The translations under genes were made by a program, and so were the position numbers. From Aphelenchoides besseyi (Eukaryota; Nematoda; Chromadorea; Rhabditida; Aphelenchoididae): DNA of 64,000 nucleotides. Where the stretch lies: contig JAMPIQ010000002.1 of assembly GCA_024699855.1 (NCBI GenBank), positions 2,418,001 to 2,482,000 of the forward strand, in the 5' to 3' direction. The notes under the pieces were generated by a model. The model saw only the letters and a list, made by a program, of their open reading frames with translations, ran no database searches and was not told where the DNA came from. Positions 44,017 to 54,212 of this stretch are shown one piece after another (within the stretch, counting starts at the first letter, position 1; every line of letters starts with the position of its first letter).

Positions 44017-47000
44017 ATGGACCGTTCGATTGGCCTCAATCCGAGAGATATTCGCTACCTGAATGTGGACAGCAAAGCTCGTGGATTTGGACCGAACCGT
44101 TTGAAATCGTTGGAAATGGAAGGTCGTTGGGTTTTATCGCCACACAGCATTCCCTTCATTCGTGCTGCGTTTGAACAAGTGGAGAAGCTAAATGGTCCCG
44201 GTCGAATGGAGGTAACAGCAACTTCCAACAAAATAATCTGTTGTATAGGAGCTGATGGGTCCATCAATGAATGCGAGTATGTTCCCAGCTACAGATTGGT
44301 TTTGAAATCTACGTTACAATTTCAGTTGGACTGAGCAGTTGGACTTCAGATAACCGAATGAACGATCAGGATTCTTACGTAGAACCAGGTCTATAGATTA
44401 GTTATGAATAAGCGTTACTCTTACTTTCAGGCCACGAATACATTCGTCGAGCAGTTGTTGTCAAAAAACCACAGTATCCACGTTCACAATCCGTTCAAAT
44501 TCGTCGGAATCCACTGTCGCCGTCGATTGATCGTCGTTCATCGCCTTCTCCTTTGCCGTTGCCTCCACTTCCACCGATTCAAACGACAAGTCCCGTACCA
44601 TCAGAGCTTCCACATCGTACGGCAGGTTATGGCAAGTTGATTGAACACGTGCAGTTTTATGTTTGCTTTCTTAATGCAATTTACAGGTCCTGCTCATCAA
44701 TACAAACGACCGTCACCGAATGATTATTCGAACTATTTGCCGCCGTTGATGTGGTCGCGTTCACGTAGTTCTTCGGTGTCACCACGTTTGGTTGCCGTTA
44801 ATCAAACCGCAGGTACTCAACCGTCTTATGTTGATTTTGAAGCCGAACTGCTCGCTTTCGACAAAAGTCGTCAATTGCGACATGTCAAATCCAACAAACC
44901 GCGCCGACTTGAAGTCGATTCCACGCCTCTGAAGTCCGAACTTTTGGGTTTCGATCGCACGCGTCTTCGCAATCCTATCTACTCAACTTCTTGGATCACG
45001 AATCTTCAGCCTGAACGCTCAACTGTGGTCGATGAAAGTCTTCCATTCGCCTCACGACTTTCTTGCATCGGCCGCCCAGCAACAAAAAGTGAAATGAACG
45101 AACAAACCATTGGATCAGAAGTCGAAGTTGTGGGCTCCGGCGGGACATCGGCGATAATCACAGCAACGATCGTTCAACGAGCAATGAAGAGAAGCAACGC
45201 CAAAATGCACATTGCAATTGACGATCCTTCTGAAGAATCTGAAATTGAAGACGACACTCCAACGCAAGAGGTCACTTCAGCAAATGAAATGTCTGTGGAA
45301 GAGCGATTGACCACTCACTTTCGTGATGTTGCCGAATTGGAAGACGGGATTTTGGCCTTGCAAAAAGATTTGGGTCTTTTCGACGTTCCTTCCTTGTCTT
45401 CAACAACACAACAACTGAATTCAAATAAAGAGAACATGAAACCGGTGATTTCCACAACTCACTCATCGACTTTGCCACAAGCTATCGAAACGGAGTCCAC
45501 GATGTTGAGCAAAAAGCAGAAGTCAACGGTCGTCAAAGATGTCAATGAAGAACGAATTGTTGAGAAGAAAATGCGAGTTCGTCGACCACGAGCTCGATGG
45601 TCGATGATCGAAACTCCTATTCAACATAAACAACTTCAAAGTCGTTGGCTTCCGTTAAAAAGCCGAAAACGAGAACAAGTAAACAAAATAAGCGACGTTG
45701 AGAACATCAAACTGATGACCAGCGCGCAGAACATTGACGACATTGAAGAAGATAACACACTTGAAGAAGCAGTTGTCTCGTCGTCTTTAGCGTCACCAAA
45801 CGCCGTTGGATCGAAGCCAATTGTCAACAAAACAAAAAGAAGTCGACGACCGCTTTTCATCGTCAATTCTGAACTAATGATCGAAGCCATAGAAGGAAAC
45901 ACAACACCGTTAGCTGTGAAGTCAAAACCCATAAAACAATTTGTTGAAGACACTCGGAGACCAGCAACTGATGTTCAACAACGTGCTGAAGTTCAACAAG
46001 TCTCAAAAGTTTTCCCACAATCGTGCGTTTGGATTACGAAATTGCCGGCCAACACTGAGAACCATTCAGTGAACAATCAAATTGAGATTGTTTCACGTGA
46101 TAATGACTTTTTAATAACTTCTATAGTTCCTCAATCGCCGCAATCGAAGTCACAGAACGCTCAATCTTCCCGTTGTAGCGCTATCTTAAATCAACCAATT
46201 GATCAAACTGATGATCGTCACATTTCCGGTTCTCGTTTAATGGACATAAAGAATCTAGAGAGAACACCACAGCCTGACAACCTCGCAATTCATGGTTCCA
46301 ATGAAAAGACAGCAAATGCGATACGTAATAAGTTTCACGAAGCCATTCGCGCATCTTTACGACATCAAGAAGCTAACAACGAAACAAATCGACTTCTTCC
46401 CGAACCGACAGCTTTAGATTCAATGGTTGAAAACGTGTCAAAGATTCAATTTTATTCCGCCAACACTGCACAGACACCAATGAAGATCGACGTCGCACGT
46501 TTGATGGAAATGGCCGCTCAAATTAAAGCACAAAACGAAGATCAATTTCCGACTTCAGCCGTCGAGCGAGGTCGACAAATCCAAGCCATTCACTCAATGG
46601 CCTTGAATCAAATGGAAAGAGAAAAGAGCCAAAAGTCTACACGATTACTTCAAGAGCCCGAAGAAACACCACAACGAAAACATTCTGATGGCTCGATGAT
46701 TGGTGGTTTTGTTCGAAGACTTTTAACTCAAAAGAAAAAGCGAACGACAAAAAAGAAGATCGAAGCTCCAACTCGCAGCGACGCATATAACGAGCTCTCA
46801 TTGAGACAAGACTCCGAAGTGTTAACAAGACGCAAATCGTCGGCAACAACAACGATGATAACAAGTCGAACTTCAACTCCACCGCTTAAACCGCCACATG
46901 GAAATGAAAATGGACGTTTGGAAGTTGAGATGTTGAGAAGATTGTTGTCACAAAAGGCTCAACAGAACGAAGTTCACACACAACGCAATCAAACAGCTTA

Positions 47001-48024
47001 CGAAATCGCCAACGAGCTGCAAATAAATCCGAATGATGTTGTTCAGCTTCTGATTGCAGGAACGGAACACGAAAGACCGTTAAATGATTTTATTGACGAA
47101 CAAATTCAAAGAACCAGAGACGAACAGGAATTTGCTTCAAGAAGAGAAGAGTTATTCGAGGATAAGGTAGATGATGAGAATCCGAAAAACAACCAAACAA
47201 CTGCAATGAAGCTAAGCAACGAATTTGTTCAACGACTTCTCGACAAACGTCTACAACAAAAACCCACCGATTTGTTTTATGTCGTTCCCGATCACATGCG
47301 AATTCAATTGCCGAGTCAAAATGCTTCGTTGTCCAGTCGTGATTCTTCAATTCAATCGGTCGATATGTCGGCTACGACCGCCGAAAAATACGCGAGAGTC
47401 GATGATTTCGTACAATCCGCTCAACTACCACCGCCCTACAATCTGAAGCGGTTTGTTCACGCACCATTACCTCATTCAATTCACAGCAATCGAACTCATT
47501 CGACAATTTCCGCTGACTCTCCCCTTCAGTCACGTCGTTCAACTTTGCGACCAAATGACTCAAAATCCGTTCGTCGTAGTTTAAGTACTCGCCTTCGGCA
47601 CGGACTTCAAGATGCAATCTTTCACATGAACGGTATTCCATTGACTCAGCCATCTGTTCGGGCCTCGAATCGATTGCATTCGATACGTCAAATGAATCGG
47701 AACTCTTCAAGAACAACCATCGCCGCACTTCGCGATTCGATGCCTGTTGATGAATCCGTTTATGCACGCGTTGAATTGGCCGACGAAGACGCGTGGACTC
47801 GAATAGAAAGGCGATCGTTTGTTGTTGCTCCGGATCGTCCCAATCTACCACCGAGTAGACGGCCATCAATCCTCCAACTCACTCCACGATGCACAACAGC
47901 CGATGCAAACAAAGAAAATGTGGCCGTTGATTTGAAAAGGTTACAAGAAAGTGAATGGCGACTAATAAGAGAGAAGAAAACACTGATCACTCAACGAGAC
48001 GACTACACAGATATTGGCAATTGA
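44017..48024 (+). CDS. Very large, mostly disordered protein of unknown family
   Basis: Exon 1 (44017 to about 44279) is structured-looking: MDRSIGLNPRDIRYLNVDSK...WVLSPHSIPFIRAAFEQVEK. Short exons give DWTSDNRMNDQDSYVEPGHE and a Pro/Ser/Arg-rich segment. One huge exon (about 44688-48024) then adds about 1,110 codons, ending RDDYTDIGN-stop. It is low in hydrophobic clusters and rich in Ser, Thr, Arg, Gln and Asn, and most is probably unstructured. Repeated short motifs are visible: ELLAFDKSRQLR and ELLGFDRTRLRN (about 44850 and 44940), and FVRRLLTQKKK, MLRRLLSQKAQ and FVQRLLDKRLQ (about 46710, 46935, 47225). A short helical segment AYEIANELQINPNDVVQLL lies between. It could be a scaffold for cytoskeleton or kinases; no family is recognised. 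A donor near 47950 could instead splice to the exons at 48139-48712. Confidence 0.7.
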
Positions 48025-48138
48025 AACGGAGATCTTTGTACTTGACTTTCTTGTTCTTAACTTATTCCCCATTCTCTTATTGCGCACTCATTCCCGGTGG
48101 CAGCTAACATTTCCATGCTAACTAATCGGGCAATTTCA

Positions 48139-48712
48139 GTCAAAAGTCCGAACCAAATTGCTGATGATCCCGGTTACTATTCGAACTACAGTTCTGTGCA
48201 ATCAAGTCCACGTCGTAACGGTAACTTTCGGCATTCGATAGTTGAAAATGCTGATTGTAGACGTTCACTATCGTCCACCACATCGCACTCCCGTTCTATC
48301 TGATTCGCGGCCGTGTATTGCATCTTATGATAACGATTACGACGACGGAATTTTACGTCGTGGTTTGTTGCTTGATATTTGAATCGATTTCAATTGTTTC
48401 AGCAAATTCGATGGCCAGCTTGGGACGCTATAATCCGAACTATCGATCTGGTCGACGAATTCGCTTCGACATTCCCGGCGAAACATCGAAATGGACATCA
48501 AGGTTCGAATTGATGTTCAACAAATAGTCTTAATCTATTAAGTTTAAGATACAGCAGTACAGACAGTTTGAATCATTCGCCCGGCAGTACTTGGAGTTTA
48601 CGGCGCTATGGTTCACGTGACAACGTCGATTTACCGTCAAGTTGGCAGTTTAATCGCCAAGGAAGTCGACGTTATTTGGGTGGTCGTAGTCCGATTCAAA
48701 ATTTCCGTTAAC
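48139..48712 (+). CDS. Downstream exons, probable alternative C-terminus of the large disordered protein
   Basis: Exons with good splice sites read SPNQIADDPGYYSNYSSVQ, then VHYRPPHRTPVLSDSRP...YDNDYDDGILRR, then NSMASLGRYNPNYRSGRRIRF, then YSSTDSLNHSPGSTWSLRRYG...GGRSPIQNFR-stop. The acceptor tttcag at 48138 joins in frame to a gtgaat donor near 47952 inside the big upstream exon, replacing its last 24 codons with a Tyr/Ser/Arg-rich tail of about 160 residues. Alternatively it is a separate small gene starting at the ATG at 48115. Serine/tyrosine spacing (S-x-x-S, Y-x-x-Y) suggests phosphorylation. Confidence 0.5.
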
Positions 48713-49171
48713 ACAAAAAATTGACTTCTTCGCTTCTTGTAGTTGAATTAGAAAGACATCGCTTATCGAATATTCCTTTCTGTGCTAATTGAAACTGCCA
48801 GCACTTGTAGATTAGACGAGTAAATTCTTCACAAGTCGATGAATGTTCATATTTTGAATGACTCGAGCTTCTCATGAACGCCTAGAGTAACAAATAAACT
48901 GTGTACCGAAGAAAGGACTGCAGAGAATTGCCTGTCTGTAAATCCGCAAAAGGACTGCGAGCCATTACCATAGGGTTCGGATGTCCATGTTACACATGGG
49001 CGTTGGTTTTTGAGTGCGTATGGGAATATTGATTGGAAAGACGATTGGACGTATATAAGAGACATCTGTTAGCTTTGCAGCCCCAGTTTTGGCTTTGTTT
49101 GATTTATGATTCGAAGTGTTAGATAAGGTGCAAAGACCGGTTGAGTACTCAAATAACGAATTGTCTTGTAG
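48713..49171. other. Intergenic, no gene seen
   Basis: Short open frames only; promoter side of the coiled-coil gene. The start ATG at 49172 directly follows 'cttgtag', a possible trans-splice acceptor. Confidence 0.5.
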
Positions 49172-49949
49172 ATGTCATTCCCTTCTCGACATTCATCGTT
49201 CAGTAGCGAGACGAGTGACTTCGATCTAGTCGATGAAATGGAAGATGAAGACGAATCGTCTGCAACCGAGGATCTCACGGAATTGCTAACTGAAACAACA
49301 GCGTATGAAGACGATGATATTCAAGATTTACTGTAGGTTTAATGTTTCAGAAGTGTGAAATAATTAGAATTTTAGGGACTCTGTTAACCAGGGCAGATTA
49401 GTTTTTGACGTTCTACTTGCCATATTCGCCCTTGGTATTTTTACTGCTCTCTGTATGGGTTTGTACGGCAAAGGCGTTGAGCTTACCCGGTTGAAGGACG
49501 TAAACGCCCAGCTGATTAGCAATTTCGAGCGTAAATTGGCCAATTTTGAGTTAAACTATTCTGGACTTGAAGATCAACACTACGCGTTAAAATCCAAGTA
49601 CATGAACTTGAAGAATACGATTTTGAAGCAAAAAGTCGAAGAGGAGAAACTGAAGAAGTTTCATGAAGATGTTTGGTCACTGTTTACTGATGCTGAAAGC
49701 AAGATGAATGGCTATCGTGTGCAATCGACTCAACAGTTCCAACGTTACCGCGAGTATGTCGTCGAACAATGTATGCTCCATTCAACTGAAAACGAAAAAG
49801 TGAAAATGCAATGGGAAGAGCTTGAATACACGCGGAAAAGCATGTGGATTGAAAATTGGCAGGTGAAGACGTGGACTTCCACTTTTTTCAAAAGCCCTGA
49901 AAAGATGTGTAAATTGGCGGCAATGTTGTTGTCTAAAACTGTCAACTGA
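49172..49949 (+). CDS. Single-pass coiled-coil membrane protein, unknown family
   Basis: Two exons, about 240 residues. The cytosolic N-terminus is acidic and Ser-rich (SFPSRHSSFSSETSDFDLVD, DEDESSATEDLTELL). One membrane segment follows (LVFDVLLAIFALGIFTALCMG), then a heptad-like stretch of about 100 residues (NAQLISNFERKLANFELNY, LKNTILKQKVEEEKLKKF) expected to form a coiled coil, and a short C-terminus ending LAAMLLSKTVN. No signal peptide, so it is likely an ER or nuclear-envelope type II protein. An AATAAA follows at about 50001. Function unknown. Confidence 0.7.
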
Positions 49950-50243
49950 TTCACAACGTTTTTCTTTTTGCTTATTTGTCCTTGAACATTGTTTGTTGAA
50001 ATAAACTGATCGTTCTTGAAGAATATAGATTTCCATTCAATTAGTAAAAACAACAAACTTTCACTAATCATGTGATGTAAAGGGTACAACAATGATTTCA
50101 GAAACGTATTGGTTTTGAGAATTATAACAGGACACGTTTTATACGCTCATTGGTGGTCGTTTAGTTTCCTTGATTTATCACATTTCTTAGCAATTAGCTC
50201 TTTTATATGCACGTGATTGGTAAAAATATAAGTGAGCTTCTCA

Positions 50244-50572
50244 CAAGGGAAGTGCACCAATTTAAGGTGGCTCTACGGGATGTGTTATACACCGTTCGAT
50301 TCCGCTTTGAAAACTAGTCGCCAAATGTGCCGTCAGTTTTTGCCCGATAGTGCACAGAACGGAGTTATAGCGCTTTAAATTTTGGCCCAACTATAGTCCT
50401 CTAGAAATCAGAGAGGAGAAAATGTGCAGTGGTAGCCGAGTGAGTAAGAGACCCGCTTGCCGAGACTCTCTTCTTTTGCGGGTCGAGGTTCGGTTCCGCT
50501 TGCCGGCACCCACTTTTTTGCGGCCGTTGTGCCTCATTTTTTTGATATTCGACTGTTTTTGTTGGTTGTGAG
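50244..50572 (+). repeat. Left arm of the foldback element
   Basis: Reverse complement of 50995-51352 apart from the 29-base duplication in the right arm. Confidence 0.85.
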
Positions 50573-50981
50573 ACATAGCCGACAAACTTCGACGACCTTG
50601 TTGAGCATTACGATAATATTCGAGGGCTTGTCGAACACGATCAACGTTAACGAATGTTGTTCCGGAGAAACGGACTTCATTCGGCCGAGCGGGATCGATG
50701 GACGCGCTGAAAATCAAAAAAACCAATCCAAAATACGTTCAAAATCACACTTGCTTGTTAAACTCGCCGTCATCCGCCTCGTTGTAGTCGTCGTCATACT
50801 CTTCGGCCGCAAGATCTTCCTTTTCATCGACTTCCACTTCATCGTCTTCAACCGCTCGTTTGACCATTACGCAAACAACATCTGCCAATTTCTTCTCTGA
50901 TCGTCCGGCATCACTTGCAATACCAACATTGCCAAGTTTTTCAATCAACAACGCCAAAAAGTTGGGAGTCGAAAAGTCCAT
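50391..50981 (-). pseudogene. Gene fragment carried inside the foldback element
   Basis: Exon 1 reads MDFSTPNFLALLIEKLGNVG...MVKRAVEDDEVEVDEKEDLA and an Asp/Glu-rich stretch. A short intron leads to ASIDPARPNEVRFSGTTFVN and VDRVRQALEYYRNAQQGRRS, then the frame runs out through the left arm to a stop at 50391. The VRQALEYYRNAQQGRRSLSAM segment looks like a helix-turn-helix of a transposase N-terminal region, cut off by the arm. It may be the remnant of the element's own transposase or a captured host fragment. Confidence 0.45.
50428..50519 (+). other. tRNA-like Pol III unit in the left arm
   Basis: GGTAGCCGAGTGAGTAAG (50431-50448) resembles the A box of Ser/Leu tRNAs and GGTTCGGTTCC (50487-50497) the B box, about 40 bases apart, followed by six T's at 50514-50519. 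AGTGG at the start can pair with CCACT at the end, and GACCCGC pairs with GCGGGTC. The T-stem pairs poorly, so a working tRNA is unlikely; the mirror copy lies in the right arm at roughly 51078-51170. Confidence 0.55.
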
Positions 50982-50994
50982 ATTTCGAAAATAG

Positions 50995-51352
50995 CTCACA
51001 ACCAACAAAAACAGTCGAATATCAAAAAAATGAGGCACAACGGCCGCAAAAAGTCAACGAACGACGCAACGGCCGCAAAAAAGTGGGTGCCGGCAAGCGG
51101 AACCGAACCTCGACCCGCAAAAGAAGAGAGTCTCGGCAAGCGGGTCTCTTACTCACTCGGCTACCACTGCACATTTTCTCCTCTCTGATTTCTAGAGGAC
51201 TATAGTTGGGCCAAAATTTAAAGCGCTATAACTCCGTTCTGTGCACTATCGGGCAAAAACTGACGGCACATTTGGCGACTAGTTTTCAAAGCGGAATCGA
51301 ACGGTGTATAACACATCCCGTAGAGCCACCTTAAATTGGTGCACTTCCCTTG
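50995..51352 (-). repeat. Right arm of the foldback element
   Basis: Carries a tandem copy of about 29 bases at roughly 51040-51080 absent from the left arm. Confidence 0.85.
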
Positions 51353-52688
51353 TCAGTGTTGCCTTTGTTTTTCAACTTTAAAGTTGGATTCGAAGCTACG
51401 GGTCTAAGTGGATCAATTCAATGACCAAACATGGGGAGTTACAACAAAGAAGTCCTTGAATCAATTTGCTTTTACTTTCCATCTTTCTTGCATGGTATTA
51501 CACTTGTACAATTGCAAGACAAGCGTGACTATTCGAAATTGATGTCGTGTATTTATTTTGCAACTTTTTCGAGCTTTTAAACCGACTTCTTTTGATGGCT
51601 GTCAGTCGAATGGAAACAATGAAATGACGTTGCAGTTCAAAAAGTCGACCGTTTAGCTCTGAGAACTGGCCGGCGGTTGCATTCCGATTCTCATCGTACG
51701 CACGAAATAAACGACTCACGACTTTTCATCGCCATCAAACTTCTCGACGTTCTTTTCGCGTCATTTTGCCTTACAATATCCCCACATCGACTGCTCATTG
51801 TTTCGGTATCAAACCGTTTTTTGTACATGGAAACCCGCCGTCTTCACTTCTGGCATCTAAGCTTCAAAGAGTGAACTTCGTGTTCTCATTTCGAATTCCG
51901 GACCAATTTGGCAGCACCGTTAGAGAGCTCCCCACGCGTTTGTGACGTCGGCGTTAGTCGTCATTTGAAGTCGAATTTACATTCTCCGGTGCTATGAAGA
52001 TTTTAATCGAATGAAAGCGCAACTTTTGTTCCGACTCAAAATCTTTATTCCTCAAATCTTTGGGTGGGACTCACGCATTTGTTGAGATCAAGTGCGTTTG
52101 CAGCTGTCGGTTTTTTGGTCGACGGGAATCACAAGGTCAACAACGAGATGCGGCAGTCAGTTGTGTGTTTCCGCTCGTCTCCAATGCCAAGAAAAAGAAC
52201 ACGACGATTCGCTCCATCTGCGCGCCAAATCAACGACCGTTGGGTGTTGAAATTTCGCAGTTTTCTTTGTTCAAACCCCTTGAATAAGCTCATGAGTGAA
52301 GTCGGATGCTTGGAAGCATAAGCTTAAAGCTTCCTACTAACCCTCTTACGAAGTGTTTTCTCGATGCCTACGAGCTAAAAGCCGAAATTTAAATTTGCGC
52401 GCCAAAATTCCGGTCGCTATCGATGGTCCAATGATCGTGTTCACGCGTCAAAGGCGAGAGATCGCTGTTCGTAGGGGGTTTTGCGTTAACTTCGAAATGA
52501 TCAGCAAGTGCGGTCAAGTAGGCACGAATGGAAAAGAACTTCACGCTCTCAATTTCTCTCGTGTGGTGTGGATTCTCGATGTTGTTGCCCGTTGGTTTTC
52601 GACTCTCTCCGATTTCCGTGAACAATAACACTTCGATGAGCGTCTTCGTTGTCGTCATTTTCGGTGTCGGGCATTCAAGTCGCTCACT
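51353..52688. other. Intergenic, no supported gene
   Basis: Short overlapping open frames on both strands, no exon chain. Right flank of the foldback element and region upstream of a possible secreted-protein first exon. Confidence 0.45.
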
Positions 52689-52810
52689 ATGCAGCAAAAA
52701 GTGTGTTGGAGTTTAAGCGCTCTTCTCGTGTGTTTTTGGGCGTTCCTGTTGTGTGGGTCGGTCCAACACAACAAAATTCGCAAGCGCGAAATAAATATTG
52801 GGGACCTCGG
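52689..52810 (+). CDS. Possible first exon of a secreted or membrane protein
   Basis: MQQKVCWSLSALLVCFWAFLLCG is a good signal peptide; HNKIRKREINIGDLG follows up to a gtgaga donor at about 52811. I could not find the next exon before the TLK gene at 54213, so this may be a chance open frame or a gene whose remaining exons I missed. Confidence 0.25.
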
Positions 52811-54212
52811 TGAGACGTTTAAGCAAACCGCCCACCCTCATCCCCTTTTCTTCCTCTTCTTCCTTACCCATTCGCGGACTTTTCACGAACGATGTTGCTG
52901 CTCGTTTGTGAAATTCAGTGAGTTGCCGTCAGTCAGTTCGTGGAGATTGCCCACACACTTTCTTTTCAGGCATCCGGACAGTTTCTCTCTTGAACCCACG
53001 ACGTCGTCTTCTTTCCCCGTTTTACGTTGTTTTTTGACCGTTTCGCTTCATCGAACGGGATTCCATCGTTTGCTGCTTTTCGGTTCTGTTCTCTTCTTCC
53101 TCTTCGTTGTTTTTCATCGACATGCTGTGTGACCAAAAACCTTCGCTTCCGAGACCCGTTGGTCCGCCTCGATTTTGACTTACGCTTTTCCATGCCTCAA
53201 GTCTGATGTTCCTTCACGCCCGAGTCAAACATTAGCCGGTGGCCTCAAAATTTCGGTCCATTTGTTCGCAGTGTTCCGTTTAGTTTTTCATTCGCGATGT
53301 CTTTTAAGGGTCCAGCGAAATCCGAAGGTGTTCCTGGAGTCGTCGGGAATCGTCTCGACGCCACCAAAATGCGTACGCGCTCGACGCGAAGCGTTTGGAC
53401 GTCGTGAAAGCCTGCGCATCGGCAACAAAGTTGGAGACAAATTTTGGGGCTTTTTACCGAAACGGCCAGTTCGGTATGTTTGTTGCTTTTCGGCCGTCCG
53501 CTCCTTCGTCATCTCACCTCGCACTGCCTGCGTGTTTCTTCATCAGTCGCGATCCATCTTGCACACCTCCTCTCTTTCTCACAACCGACCCATCATCTAT
53601 CCGAGCGGCAAAATCGACTCGTCGGGCTGCTCGATTGAAAGGAGGCTGCGGTTCGGTGTACGCGACAACATGGTCTGCTGTGTGTTTTTTCGGACCTTTA
53701 TATTCCGCACACACGACAGGAATCATGCCTTCTTGCCACTTGCTGATCAATCCAATCGTTTTGCAGTGTTATTCATCGGCTATAACAAATTTTTTCGCTT
53801 TAAGCTCCGATCCAACGTTTCGTTTGCGAGAACGTGAATTCACATTCTTCGGACTTTCGTTTGTGATGTTCGTGGGCTCTCGGAGCTTCGTCCTTTGAAG
53901 TCAAATGACAAAAAATTCGCAGGTTTTCCGCTGCTTGTCATCACGTGTTCATTAATTACCATCGTCTAATGACTTTGCGTTCGTTTTCCGGCTAAACTTT
54001 CGATTGCATGTCGTTTTCTTATCAAGACAAACGTTCCTTTTCTTTCGCTAATCAACTTGTATTTTTGACCCATTACTTTTGCAGGAAGCCCGTTTATCCG
54101 TGGACGATCTTTTGCCAAATTACACGTGTTATTTCGATTGATGAACGTGTTATTATTGTGTTAAAAGTTCTCGGGTGATTATTCTTCTTCTTTTTAGTCC
54201 ATTTGTTATCAT
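52811..54212. other. Upstream region of TLK, no supported gene
   Basis: Long open frames on both strands (for instance 53175-53837 plus) are composition effects of a stop-poor, cgttttcg-rich sequence. Probably TLK promoter and 5' untranslated exons. Confidence 0.45.

Larger units (their letters stand above)
50244..51352. mobile_element. 1.1-kb foldback DNA element with long arms containing a tRNA-like unit
   Basis: The arms begin CAAGGGAAGTGCACCAATTT and are reverse complements: 50244-50572 and 50995-51352. They are nearly identical except for a 29-base tandem duplication (GCAACGGCCGCAAAAA...) in the right arm. TCA flanks both ends (50241-50243, 51353-51355), a possible 3-bp target duplication. 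Each arm carries a tRNA-like sequence with A box, B box and a T6 run. The centre holds a piece of protein gene (minus strand). Long arms and an internal gene fragment resemble MULE-type or foldback elements, but the short flank match does not fit MULE, so the superfamily is unassigned. Confidence 0.8.

Noticed and set aside
53175..53898. Long plus-strand open frames upstream of TLK
   Set aside because: Overlapping long frames exist on both strands; this reflects a stop-poor composition, and no splice sites or motifs support coding.
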